From Marifrigoribacter sp965178585 (GTDB taxonomy: Bacteria > Bacteroidota > Bacteroidia > Flavobacteriales > Flavobacteriaceae): a stretch of 64,000 bases of DNA. Where the stretch lies: assembly GCA_965178585.1 (NCBI GenBank), contig OZ238267.1:1922001-1986000 (forward strand). The letters run 5' to 3'. Numbering within the stretch: the stretch's first letter is position 1; the number at the start of each line of letters is the position of its first letter. Shown here one piece after another: positions 51,030-59,499 of this stretch. Position numbers and translations under genes: made by a program. The notes beneath the pieces are model-generated. The model was not told the DNA's origin and did no database searches. It was given only the letters and a program-made list of their open reading frames with translations.

Positions 51030-51914
51030 CTAAAATACTCTTACTAAATTAAACCCAAAAAAGAAGTCTCCATCAGACCAATCACCTTGGCCTTGAGTAA
51101 TAAATCCCTCTTCAAACATCGCTTGGGCATTAGTGAAATGCGCTTGAAATACATGACCTCCTGTTTCGATATCAACTCCAATTGATAGGGGATTGTTATA
51201 AACTGAATTGCTGTTACGATTTAAATGAATACCGTAATCAATATTTATACTTACTCTTTTAGAAACTTTATATCGACCTCCTACTCCTATAGCAAATTGG
51301 TCATTCTCTTCATCATAAGCTATAGTTGAGCCATCTTCTTGTTCAACATAACTTCTAGTTGCTAAATTTTCATGTACATAACTTGGAGCTAACAATAAAG
51401 AAAGGTTTTCTGTAAATTTTCTAGAAATTAATAATTGTGTAGTATATGTTAATCGGTCTTGAAATTCGATATTAGGATATACATCATCTTTTAAAGCAGT
51501 ATTGGCGGTTATTAAATTATAACCTACTAGGGTTACAGGAAACCCTCCCTTTTCTTGATATATTAATCTATACTTAGCGTGAAGTCCATACTTCTTTTGG
51601 TTAGAGCTTCTTGCCACACCTAAGTTTAACCAATCTGTTACACCATAAATAAATTTAATTTGAGTCACAGATTGATCCAAACCAAAAAAATCATCAATAC
51701 CATTTTTAACAGAGCCAAATCGATGTGCAATAATTAAATAAAAATCTTTTTTATTGGCCAATTTGGTGCTTTCAAAATTAACCACTTTAAGCGATTTAAA
51801 TACAGAAGTCACTCTTTTGTCAACTTCTGCATCTCCATCTAATTCGTTTAGTAAATCATCTTGTGAAAAAACAAGAAAAGGAAATATTAAAAAAAGTAAA
51901 GTAATTTTTTTCAT
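51030..51914 (-). CDS. DUF5777 family outer-membrane beta-barrel protein
   Basis: 294-residue exported protein with a signal peptide ending LVFSQ. The DUF5777 core runs from STKLANKKDFYLIIAHRFGSV (about 54-74) to the C-terminal FFFGFNLVRVF, which has the terminal aromatic residue of outer-membrane barrels. Alternating beta strands (ITDWLNLG-type motifs, RISINIDYGIHLNR-like repeats) fit a barrel. Function unknown. It is the last gene of a four-gene operon with an OB-fold protein, YceI and a c-type heme lipoprotein. Confidence 0.85.
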   Translation of the reverse strand: MKKITLLFLIFPFLVFSQDDLLNELDGDAEVDKRVTSVFKSLKVVNFESTKLANKKDFYLIIAHRFGSVKNGIDDFFGLDQSVTQIKFIYGVTDWLNLGVARSSNQKKYGLHAKYRLIYQEKGGFPVTLVGYNLITANTALKDDVYPNIEFQDRLTYTTQLLISRKFTENLSLLLAPSYVHENLATRSYVEQEDGSTIAYDEENDQFAIGVGGRYKVSKRVSINIDYGIHLNRNSNSVYNNPLSIGVDIETGGHVFQAHFTNAQAMFEEGFITQGQGDWSDGDFFFGFNLVRVF

Positions 51915-51922
51915 AAATAATG

Positions 51923-52300
51923 TTATTTAATTATTGAAGATTGATCCATTTTAGCAACTTCAAAGAGTTCGTCATATCCAATACACCTACCTTTAACAGT
52001 AATTATATCTTTCAAATTTAAATTTTGAATAGCTGTATCAAAACTGCATTGAACTGTATTGTCAATTGTAATATTATTATTTTCAATTTCTGTAATTGTT
52101 CCTGTTATTTGAACCGTTTTATTTAAAACTTCTTCAGATTTATTATCATTAAAAAAAACAATTAATTCTGAAGCAGAAATGTTAACCACTGCATCTTCAT
52201 TATTAATATCTCGGTGATCTTGATACATATAATTGTATGCGAAATAAGCACCTAGAATTATTAAGACAAGGGCTATAATTAATTTAGTTTTCTTTTTCAT
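51923..52300 (-). CDS. OB-fold (tRNA_anti-like) membrane-anchored protein
   Basis: 125-residue protein with an N-terminal membrane helix (about 5-26), followed by an OB-fold of the tRNA_anti-like type: SASELIVFFNDNKSEEVLNKT, VQITGTITEIENNNITID and IITVKGRCIGYDELFEVAKMD. A single conserved cysteine pair (C90-type and C109-type positions: TVQCSFD and GRCIGYD) may be oxidised in the periplasm. Similar proteins occur beside YceI genes; no function is established. It is 8 bases before the DUF5777 gene and 11 after yceI. Confidence 0.75.
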   Translation of the reverse strand: MKKKTKLIIALVLIILGAYFAYNYMYQDHRDINNEDAVVNISASELIVFFNDNKSEEVLNKTVQITGTITEIENNNITIDNTVQCSFDTAIQNLNLKDIITVKGRCIGYDELFEVAKMDQSSIIK

Positions 52301-52311
52301 GATTGCGAATT

Positions 52312-52863
52312 TTAAGATTTCTCCTTTAATTCAAAATTAGCAGATACATTAATTTCTTCTGCAATTTTACTACTAACTACGCTTGGAATTTCAATATTAA
52401 AATCTTCTGGTTTCAAAATAAATTGAGTTGTCAAATAAATAATATCATCAATTTTTTTAATAGTTACATTAGTCTCAATATCTTTATCTACACCGTGCAT
52501 TTGAACAGTTCCAGAAATTAAAAATTCCGTATTTGATTCAGTTAGTTTTGAATTATCAAAACCTTTTATTTTACCTTTAAAAGTTGCTTTAGGGAATTTA
52601 GAAGATTCAGCATAATTCTCATTAAAATGTTCTTCCATTAAGGCTACTTTAAAACGAAAACCCTTTACTAAAGCCAAGCTTGCAAATTCTCCATTACTCT
52701 TTAATAAAGCACTTACAGATTGATGTTTAGCTTTAACTTCTTCAAAAGAAGGTACTGATGCTTCAAAATTAATTACACCCGATTTTGTAATAAATTTTTC
52801 TTGAGCATTTACAATTAAAACCCCATTCAATAAGAACACAAAAGCAAAAAATAGATATTTCAT
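52312..52863 (-). CDS. YceI family periplasmic protein
   Basis: 183-residue exported protein with a signal peptide ending VNAQ. The YceI lipocalin-like barrel is recognised by GVINFEASVPSFEEVKAKHQ (about 29-48), FPKATFKGKIKGF and SGTVQMHGVDKDIETNVTIK (about 117-136). YceI barrels bind isoprenoid lipids such as polyisoprenoids or quinones. Grouping with a heme lipoprotein and an outer-membrane barrel suggests a redox-lipid role at the envelope, which is inference. Confidence 0.9.
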   Translation of the reverse strand: MKYLFFAFVFLLNGVLIVNAQEKFITKSGVINFEASVPSFEEVKAKHQSVSALLKSNGEFASLALVKGFRFKVALMEEHFNENYAESSKFPKATFKGKIKGFDNSKLTESNTEFLISGTVQMHGVDKDIETNVTIKKIDDIIYLTTQFILKPEDFNIEIPSVVSSKIAEEINVSANFELKEKS

Positions 52864-52873
52864 ATCAATAGTA

Positions 52874-53245
52874 TTAGTTTTCTAAAAGTCCATCCTCTTC
52901 CCATAAAAAAAGTAAATCTATAGAGTCCTGTGAAAGTCTTGGTCCACCTAATGGCATTAATCCATCTTCTCCATCATTTTTATTTACTCTTCCTAATAGG
53001 TCTCTATTTAATACCGCGTCTTTTACATTTTCATAAGTAACCAATGACATAGGAGCTCCATTTTGAGTTGGATTGCTATGACAATTTAAACACGCATTAT
53101 CAATTGTAGATTTAATATCTTGATAAGTAACCAGTTCTGGAATTATTTCTTCTTCTTCAATATCATCATAAGTACTTTGAGTACAGCTTGTAAACAAAAA
53201 AAGACAAAGGGATACTTTTATGCAATAAAGGAAATGTTTTTTCAT
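52874..53245 (-). CDS. c-type heme lipoprotein (single CxxCH)
   Basis: 123-residue lipoprotein with a lipobox FTSC (C21) and one heme c attachment motif, C52-L-N-C55-H56. M97 in LMPLGG is a good candidate for the second heme ligand, as in cytochrome-c-like anchor domains. The arrangement (IDNACLNCHSNP ... LLFLWEEDG) is common in flavobacterial heme-binding proteins. It is the first gene of the YceI/OB/DUF5777 operon, 10 bases before yceI. Confidence 0.85.
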   Translation of the reverse strand: MKKHFLYCIKVSLCLFLFTSCTQSTYDDIEEEEIIPELVTYQDIKSTIDNACLNCHSNPTQNGAPMSLVTYENVKDAVLNRDLLGRVNKNDGEDGLMPLGGPRLSQDSIDLLFLWEEDGLLEN

Positions 53246-53355
53246 TATTTATTTGTTATATAGGATCAATATAACAATAAATTATAATAAAAGTTAAAAA
53301 ATATTTTTTTTAACCTTTATTAAAACAAATGATAACTAATGAATTAGAATAATTA

Positions 53356-53379
53356 ATAAACAAACAATGGTTTGTTTAT
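53356..53379 (-). terminator. Possible AT-rich terminator at the end of carB
   Basis: ATAAACAAAC (53356-53365) and GTTTGTTTAT (53370-53379) form a 10-bp stem with a 4-base loop overlapping the carB stop codon. There is no long T-run after it on the minus strand, so strength is doubtful. Confidence 0.4.
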
Positions 53380-56228
53380 TTACTCAAATACATTTTTCTT
53401 CGAGAGTATAAATTATAGAATTCATCATCTTTTAAACTATCGATAAATAATATACTTTCTCCTGTACTTTTCATTTCTGGCCCAAGTTGTTTATTTACGT
53501 TAGGGAATTTGTTAAAAGAGAAAACTGGTTGTTTTATAGCATATCCTTCTAATTTAGGGTTAAAGTTAAAATCTTTAACTTTCTTTTCACCCAACATTAC
53601 TTTTGTAGCATAATTAACATAAGGTTCTCCATATGCTTTAGCTATAAATGGTACAGTTCTAGAGGCTCTTGGATTGGCTTCTATTATGTAGACGATATCA
53701 TCTTTTACAGCAAACTGAACATTTATAAGCCCCACTGTATTTAATTCTAATGCAATTTTTTTAGTGTGATCCTTAATTTGTTGCATTACAAATTCACCTA
53801 AGTTAAAAGGTGGCAATGTAGAGTTACTATCTCCTGAATGAATACCACAAGGCTCAATATGTTCCATAATACCAATGATGTAAACATCTTCTCCATCGCA
53901 AATAGCATCTGCTTCTGCTTCAATTGCTCCATCCAAATAATGATCTAATAATAATTGATTACCAGGCATTCTTCTTAACAAATCGACCACATGCTTTTCT
54001 AACTCTTCTTTGTTAATTACAATTTTCATCCCTTGACCTCCTAAAACATAAGATGGTCTAACTAAAATTGGAAAATCTAATACATCTGCGATTGCTGAAG
54101 CTTCATCTGCTGTTGTAGCAATATCAAATTGTGGGTAAGGAATATTATTATCTTTTAACAATTTTGAGAAATGTCCTCTATCTTCAGCTAAATCTAATGA
54201 TTCAAAACTTGTTCCAATAATCCTAACCCCCCATTTTGTTAATTTTTCAGCTAATTTTAAAGCGGTTTGACCACCCAACTGAACAATAACACCTTCAGGT
54301 TTTTCATGTTTGATGATATCGTAAATATGTTCCCAAAAAACAGGTTCGAAATATAATTTATCTGCAGTATCAAAATCTGTAGAGACTGTTTCTGGGTTAC
54401 AATTAATCATAATTGTTTCGTAGCCACATTCTGCAGCTGCTAAAACACCATGAACACAACAATAATCAAATTCAATTCCTTGTCCAATTCTATTAGGTCC
54501 AGAACCTAAAACTATGATTTTCTTTCTATCAGAAACTACACTTTCATTATCTGAAAAACGATTACCATCTGCTGTTTCCATATCATTTTCAAAAGTTGAA
54601 TAGTAATACGGAGTTTTCGCTTTAAATTCAGCAGCACAAGTATCTACCAATTTATAAACACGATTAATATTTAATTCTTCACGTTTATTATAAACTTTAC
54701 TTTCCAGACATCCTAACATGTGAGCTATTTGTCTATCTCCATACCCTTTTTGCTTTGCTTCTAATAAAAGTTCTCTATCTATGGTGTCTATTGTGAAAGT
54801 AGATATCTCTTTTTCTAAAAAATAAAGGTCTTCATATTGCTTTAAGAACCACATATCAATTTTAGTAATCTCATGGATTCTACTTAAAGGAATACCCATT
54901 TTTATGGCATCGTAAATTATAAATACACGATCCCAAGATGCATAGGTAAGTTTTTCTAAAATTTCTTCGTAATTCTTGTTTTCTTTCCCATCTGCTCCTA
55001 ATCCATTACGCTTAATTTCAAGAGATTGAGTTGCTTTATGTAAAGCTTCTTGAAATGATCGTCCAATACCCATCACTTCACCAACAGATTTCATTTGAAG
55101 GCCTAATGTTCTATCACTACCATCAAATTTATCAAAGTTCCAACGTGGAATTTTTACAATTACATAATCTAAAGTAGGCTCAAATAAAGCCGAAGTAGAT
55201 TTTGTAATTTGATTTTCTAATTCATCTAAGTGATAACCAATAGCCAGCTTAGCCGCTACTTTTGCAATAGGATATCCTGTTGCTTTACTTGCTAATGCTG
55301 AAGAACGTGAAACTCGTGGATTAATTTCAATTGCTATTATATCTTCCTTTTCATCTGGAGAAACCGCAAACTGAACGTTACAACCACCAGCAAAATCACC
55401 TATACTACGCATCATATGGATTGCCATATCACGCATTCTTTGGTAGGTAGTATCACTTAATGTCATTGCAGGCGCTACGGTAATAGAATCTCCAGTATGA
55501 ATTCCAATAGGATCCATGTTTTCTATAGAACAAATAATTACTACATTATCATTGGCATCTCTAAGTAATTCTAATTCAAATTCCTTCCATCCAATTAATG
55601 CCTTATCTATCATTACCTCATGAATAGGAGAAATCTCTAATCCTCGTGTCAAAAGCTCATCAAAATCTTCCTCTTTATGAACAAAAGATGCACCAGCACC
55701 ACCCAAAGTGTAAGATGCTCTAATTATTAAAGGAAAACCAAATTCCTGAGCAATTTCTTTACCTTTTAAAAAAGAATTAGCAGTTGCTTGGGGTGCCATA
55801 GGAATTCCTATTTTAAGCATTAACTCTCTAAATTGTTCCCTGTCCTCAGTAATATTAATAGCGTCAATATCAACTCCAATTATTTCTACATCAAAATCTT
55901 CCCAAATACCTTTTTCATCAGCTTCAATACATAGATTTAATGCAGTTTGTCCTCCCATCGTGGGCAAAACAGCATCTATTTGTGGATGTTCTTTAAGTAT
56001 TTTTATAATAGATTTAGTGGTAAGTGGCAACAAATACACATGATCTGCCATTGAAGGATCTGTCATGATAGTTGCTGGGTTAGAGTTGATAAGTATAGTT
56101 TCTATTCCGTCTTCTCTAAGTGATCTTAGAGCTTGGGTTCCTGAATAATCGAATTCACAGGCTTGTCCAATAACAATAGGCCCTGAACCAATAATTAATA
56201 TAGAAGAAAGATTGTTGTTTTTAGGCAT
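53376..56228 (-). CDS. carB: Carbamoyl-phosphate synthase large subunit (short form)
   Basis: 950-residue CarB that makes carbamoyl phosphate from bicarbonate, ammonia and two ATP for pyrimidine and arginine synthesis. Both ATP-grasp halves are complete: IGSGPIVIGQACEFDYSG (about 13-30) starts the first and GSGPNRIGQGIEFDYCCVHG the second, each with its ATP-binding RPSYVLGG or RASYTLGG segment. The protein ends at the second synthetase half and lacks the C-terminal MGS allosteric domain (E. coli CarB is 1073 residues). The small subunit carA is not in the window. An AT-rich hairpin overlaps its stop. Confidence 0.95.
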   Translation of the reverse strand: MPKNNNLSSILIIGSGPIVIGQACEFDYSGTQALRSLREDGIETILINSNPATIMTDPSMADHVYLLPLTTKSIIKILKEHPQIDAVLPTMGGQTALNLCIEADEKGIWEDFDVEIIGVDIDAINITEDREQFRELMLKIGIPMAPQATANSFLKGKEIAQEFGFPLIIRASYTLGGAGASFVHKEEDFDELLTRGLEISPIHEVMIDKALIGWKEFELELLRDANDNVVIICSIENMDPIGIHTGDSITVAPAMTLSDTTYQRMRDMAIHMMRSIGDFAGGCNVQFAVSPDEKEDIIAIEINPRVSRSSALASKATGYPIAKVAAKLAIGYHLDELENQITKSTSALFEPTLDYVIVKIPRWNFDKFDGSDRTLGLQMKSVGEVMGIGRSFQEALHKATQSLEIKRNGLGADGKENKNYEEILEKLTYASWDRVFIIYDAIKMGIPLSRIHEITKIDMWFLKQYEDLYFLEKEISTFTIDTIDRELLLEAKQKGYGDRQIAHMLGCLESKVYNKREELNINRVYKLVDTCAAEFKAKTPYYYSTFENDMETADGNRFSDNESVVSDRKKIIVLGSGPNRIGQGIEFDYCCVHGVLAAAECGYETIMINCNPETVSTDFDTADKLYFEPVFWEHIYDIIKHEKPEGVIVQLGGQTALKLAEKLTKWGVRIIGTSFESLDLAEDRGHFSKLLKDNNIPYPQFDIATTADEASAIADVLDFPILVRPSYVLGGQGMKIVINKEELEKHVVDLLRRMPGNQLLLDHYLDGAIEAEADAICDGEDVYIIGIMEHIEPCGIHSGDSNSTLPPFNLGEFVMQQIKDHTKKIALELNTVGLINVQFAVKDDIVYIIEANPRASRTVPFIAKAYGEPYVNYATKVMLGEKKVKDFNFNPKLEGYAIKQPVFSFNKFPNVNKQLGPEMKSTGESILFIDSLKDDEFYNLYSRRKMYLSK

Positions 56229-56276
56229 AATGGGTTTATTTTTTCAAAAAGGTAAAATTACAATACTATGGGGTAT

Positions 56277-56313
56277 AAAAAAAAGGTGTTGCTCTAAGAA
56301 CAACACCTTTTTT
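56277..56313 (-). terminator. Rho-independent terminator of rpmH
   Basis: GGTGTTG (56285-56291) and CAACACC (56301-56307) form a 7-bp stem with a 9-base loop, extended by A:T pairs and followed on the minus strand by about eight T residues (A-run 56277-56284). It lies between the rpmH stop and the carB start. Confidence 0.9.
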
Positions 56314-56330
56314 ATATATATTTATTAACA

Positions 56331-56492
56331 TTATTTTTTGTGACGAGTTTCAGATGAAACAGAAATTTTCTTTCTGCCTTTCGCTCTACGTGCAGCTAAC
56401 ACTTTTCTTCCGCTAACAGAAGCCATACGCTCTCTAAATCCGTGCTTGTTTCTTCTTTTTCTTTTTGAAGGCTGAAATGTTCTTTTTGGCAT
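56331..56492 (-). CDS. rpmH: 50S ribosomal protein L34
   Basis: 53-residue basic ribosomal protein. It starts MPKRTFQPSKRKRRNKHGFR and contains the L34 signature RERMASVSGRKVLAARRAKGR, with a short extension ISVSSETRHKK at the C-terminus. It is too short for many gene finders. rnpA is not its neighbour, unlike in many bacteria. A consensus promoter (56563-56593) and a terminator frame it as a single-gene transcript. Confidence 0.96.
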   Translation of the reverse strand: MPKRTFQPSKRKRRNKHGFRERMASVSGRKVLAARRAKGRKKISVSSETRHKK

Positions 56493-56562
56493 GTCTTATA
56501 TTTTTATAATCTAATAGTAATCTGTTTTTTAGAATTGAAACTATATGCCTCAAAACTGAGCG

Positions 56563-56593
56563 CAAATATACAATCATTTTTTACTTACACAAA
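56563..56593 (-). promoter_or_regulatory. Consensus promoter of rpmH
   Basis: On the minus strand TTTG (56590-56593), exactly 19 bases, then TATATTTG (56563-56570) match the Bacteroidota sigma consensus TTTG-N19-TAnnTTTG. The start codon lies 71 bases further on, giving a leader of about 65 bases. Confidence 0.85.
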
Positions 56594-56626
56594 TCATAAT
56601 ATTAAAATATTTCTAAATGTTTTTTA

Positions 56627-56634
56627 TACCTTTG
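56627..56634 (+). promoter_or_regulatory. -7 promoter element of the TPR/RGG-tail protein gene
   Basis: TACCTTTG followed by AC is an exact TAnnTTTG element only 19 bases before the ATG at 56654; the leader would be very short. No TTTG is seen at the -33 position. Confidence 0.45.
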
Positions 56635-56653
56635 ACACCAACAAAAATAAGTC

Positions 56654-57223
56654 ATGTTTAATAAGAATATAAAATTAGTTTTAGCTGCATTAATAGTAGC
56701 TGTAGCCGTTTGGCAATTTGTAGAAGGAAATATAGGTAATGGAATAATGTATATATTATTAGCTTCCATCTTTGTTTTTCTCTATTTTAAAAATGAAATC
56801 ATCTTACTTTCTTTCTTAAGATTGCGAAAAGAAGACTTTCCAGGTGCAAAAAAATGGTTAGATAAAATAAAAAATCCTGAAGCTTCATTAGTAAAAAAGC
56901 AACAAGGTTATTATAATTATTTAAATGGCTTAATGGTTTCACAAACAAATATGAATGAAGCTGAAAAGTATTTTAAAAAAGCCGTGAGTTTAGGTTTATC
57001 AATGGATACTGATATGGCAATGGCAAAATTAAATTTGGCTGGAATAGCAATGTCTAAAAACCGAAAAAGGGAAGCTCAAACCCTTCTAACTGAAGCAAAA
57101 AAGTTAGATAAACACAATATGCTAGATAATCAGATTAAAATGATGAAAGAGCAAATGAAAAAAGCAGGCCAGCCCCAACAACAATTTGGTGGTCGTGGTG
57201 GTCGTGGTGGTAGACGATTTTAG
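56654..57223 (+). CDS. Membrane-anchored tetratricopeptide-like protein with RGG tail
   Basis: 189-residue protein with two N-terminal transmembrane helices (about 5-22 and 27-48) followed by two or three TPR-like helix pairs (around YYNYLNGLMVSQTNMNEAEKYF and AMAKLNLAGIAMSKNRKREAQ). The C-terminus is Gln-rich and ends GGRGGRGGRRF. The RGG stretch resembles the helicase tail at about 22.8-23.1 kb and could bind RNA, but at only 11 residues this is uncertain. Function unknown. Monocistronic. Confidence 0.75.
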   Translation: MFNKNIKLVLAALIVAVAVWQFVEGNIGNGIMYILLASIFVFLYFKNEIILLSFLRLRKEDFPGAKKWLDKIKNPEASLVKKQQGYYNYLNGLMVSQTNMNEAEKYFKKAVSLGLSMDTDMAMAKLNLAGIAMSKNRKREAQTLLTEAKKLDKHNMLDNQIKMMKEQMKKAGQPQQQFGGRGGRGGRRF

Positions 57224-57358
57224 TTTATTTTAATTAACTTTTCAGTATTTTCCTACTTTTTACAAATTTTTGACTCATCATACATGCAGTTCAACGAATA
57301 AATATTGTTTGTAATTAATTACGTAGTATCTTTACATTCAGTAATTTAATGATTGCGT

Positions 57359-58063
57359 ATGGGTAGAAAACTACTTTATCTATTCTTATTAATTTCTTTT
57401 TCAGCACTATCTCAAAACATAGAGCCAGAACTTCTATTTTCTAAAGTGATTGGAGAAAACATTAAAAAGTATACCATTAATTCTCAACAAGCTTATTTAA
57501 ATAATGATCTTGAACGAGCAGATTTTCTATTTGATTCATTAATTAATCATGTAGTTAACGGCAGCTATCTTGATAACTTTAATGTTAAAAAAATATCAGG
57601 AAGAAAAACTGAGTTAAACGATTTTGAAAAGCCTATCTTTTTAATGACATACGCATCTTGGTGCACACCAGGCTCTGGAAAAATTCCAGCACTAAATGAT
57701 ATTGCGAAAAAATATCATAAAGAAATTGATTTTGTAATCCTTTTTTGGGATTCAAAAGATAAAGTAAAGAAAGCTTCTCGTGATTATAATAAACACATCT
57801 CCATCGTTTATGTTGATGAAAAAGAAAACAAAAACGATCATTTAGTTGAAACATTAAAACATAGTTTAGGTTTTCCAACCTCTTTCTTTATAGATAAAAA
57901 CAAAATGATAGTGGATGTAAGACGTGGTGTATTGCATCATTACGATGAAAAATATAGTATTTCTTTTGAACTAAACTATAAATCTTTTCTTAATGGAATT
58001 TCATTATTAAAAAACATTAATAATGATACAGGTCAATTAGTGACTAAAAAGAAGAAACCATAA
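57359..58063 (+). CDS. Exported thioredoxin-like protein with a single cysteine
   Basis: 234-residue protein with a signal peptide (MGRKLLYLFLLISFSALSQ). The thioredoxin fold is visible in FLMTYASWCTPGSGKIPALNDIAKKY (about 94-119 in parts) and FPTSFFIDKNKMIVDVRRG. The active site reads WCTPG, so the resolving Cys of a CxxC motif is replaced by Gly, and this is the only Cys in the protein. It cannot act as a normal dithiol reductase; a chaperone, thiol-scavenging or heme/redox accessory role is possible. The ATG at 57359 is preferred to the TTG at 57353. Confidence 0.82.
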   Translation: MGRKLLYLFLLISFSALSQNIEPELLFSKVIGENIKKYTINSQQAYLNNDLERADFLFDSLINHVVNGSYLDNFNVKKISGRKTELNDFEKPIFLMTYASWCTPGSGKIPALNDIAKKYHKEIDFVILFWDSKDKVKKASRDYNKHISIVYVDEKENKNDHLVETLKHSLGFPTSFFIDKNKMIVDVRRGVLHHYDEKYSISFELNYKSFLNGISLLKNINNDTGQLVTKKKKP

Positions 58064-58067
58064 TCAA

Positions 58068-58442
58068 CTATTTTCCAAAAAACATTTTAAAAGCTGCAAT
58101 TAAAAGAATAACTCCAAAAATCTTTTTAAGCATTGATTGATTTATTGAAATTGCGAGTTTTGATCCAAAATAACCTCCTATTACAAAACCTACTGCAATA
58201 ATTAATGCAAACTTCCAATTTATATATCCTTCAGTATAATAATTATAAGCAGCTAAAAAAGTAACCGGAATTGCCAACACTGCTAAACTAGTTCCTTGTG
58301 CAGAATGCTGTGAATAACCTAAAACAAATACTAGTAATGGAATCATTATTACACCACCACCAACTCCAATCAATCCACTTAAAACTCCAGCTAAAATCCC
58401 AATTACTAAAAGAGATAAAATTACGGTAGCACTCATTTTCAT
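58068..58442 (-). CDS. Half-size TauE/SafE family membrane protein
   Basis: 124-residue inner-membrane protein with about four helices. GLIGVGGGVIMIPLLVFVLG (about 24-43) and the second-half-like FVIGGYFGSKLAISI match the TauE/SafE sulfite/anion exporter repeat, but only one of the usual two repeats is present; full-length members are about 250 residues. It may work as a dimer. Its start overlaps the lytic transglycosylase stop by 4 bases (ATGA), favouring the first of two nearby ATGs. Confidence 0.85.
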   Translation of the reverse strand: MKMSATVILSLLVIGILAGVLSGLIGVGGGVIMIPLLVFVLGYSQHSAQGTSLAVLAIPVTFLAAYNYYTEGYINWKFALIIAVGFVIGGYFGSKLAISINQSMLKKIFGVILLIAAFKMFFGK

Positions 58443-59371
58443 TTTATGTTTTTATAATATCCCTTTTCAGGAATTTCTATATAATACTCTTTTCTAGAAG
58501 CGTTTTTCAAGTAATTATCTCTCAACCAAGGATTGTGAAGCTTTAAAATTTTATAATTAATATCAAAATCTTTAGCAAAAGATGCGAAGTTCGTTACAGC
58601 AGTATCTACCTTCACTTTATAGGTTGGAATGTTAGTATACAAATCTTTTTCTCTAAAGTTAAACCCATATTTCTGTGGGTTTGATAAAATTTCTTTTAGT
58701 GCTAAAATTCTAAAAACATACCTGATAGTTTCATCATTAAGCAATAAATCATAATAACTATCTGAAGATAACTGTCTTTTTTGTTGTCTACTAATACCAG
58801 CACTTCCTGCATTATATGCTGCAGCTGCAAGTGTCCAACTTCCAAAACGCTTTTTTGCTTTTATTAAATATTCGGCTGCAACTCGAGTAGCAATTTCTAC
58901 ATTATAACGCTCATCTACATATTCATTTATCTCCAAACCATACTCCTTCCCTGTTCCTTTCATAAAATGCCAAAATCCAGCAGCCCCAGCAGGAGACCTG
59001 TTATTTTGCAAGCCACTTTCAGCAACAGCTAAGTATTTAAAATCATCTGGGATTCCATATTTCTTTAATAAAGGCTCAATTATAGGGAAATACTTATTAG
59101 CTCTTTTAAAAAGCAATAATCCATTTGATTGCCAATAGGTATTCACTAATAATTCTCTATCCATTCGTTCTCTAATATCTGGATTATCTAATGGCACAGA
59201 TTCTCCTGCAAAATCCATTTTATCTGGTAATGGAATTGCATAAACATTATAATCATTAATCATTTTACGTTCAACTATAGCATCTGTTGGTGCTTCTTGC
59301 ACTGCTTGGGTCAAAAATATGCTAGCTCCTAAAAGAGTCGCAATTATTACAAATTTTGGTGTTGTTTTCAT
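58439..59371 (-). CDS. Lytic transglycosylase domain protein (SLT/MltD-like)
   Basis: 310-residue exported murein-degrading enzyme. After the signal helix the SLT domain has the catalytic glutamate E118 in LAVAESGLQNNRSPAGAAGFW, then the GLEINEYVDERYNVEIAT and WTLAAAAYNAGSAGI motifs. The C-terminal part (about 245-310) resembles the LysM-adjacent region of MltD without an obvious LysM repeat. It is cotranscribed with a small TauE-like gene. Confidence 0.9.
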   Translation of the reverse strand: MKTTPKFVIIATLLGASIFLTQAVQEAPTDAIVERKMINDYNVYAIPLPDKMDFAGESVPLDNPDIRERMDRELLVNTYWQSNGLLLFKRANKYFPIIEPLLKKYGIPDDFKYLAVAESGLQNNRSPAGAAGFWHFMKGTGKEYGLEINEYVDERYNVEIATRVAAEYLIKAKKRFGSWTLAAAAYNAGSAGISRQQKRQLSSDSYYDLLLNDETIRYVFRILALKEILSNPQKYGFNFREKDLYTNIPTYKVKVDTAVTNFASFAKDFDINYKILKLHNPWLRDNYLKNASRKEYYIEIPEKGYYKNIK

Positions 59372-59499
59372 AGACTGGAATAAAAGGAATAAATCGTCTA
59401 AAAGTGGGGATGAACTTTCAGAATTATTTTTTATTAAATATATTCTGAAAATTTATAATAACAATACTAAGATCTAAGATTTATTAAAAAACTTTTTAA

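Noticed and set aside
53293..53314. AT palindrome upstream of the heme lipoprotein operon
   Set aside because: It is made only of A/T runs with GTTAA ends; such palindromes are expected by chance in this AT-rich sequence and no factor can be named.
59416..59450. 9-bp inverted repeat TTTCAGAAT/ATTCTGAAA between the SLC12-type and transglycosylase genes
   Set aside because: The 17-base loop and lack of a T-run make it a poor terminator; not strong enough to list as a feature.
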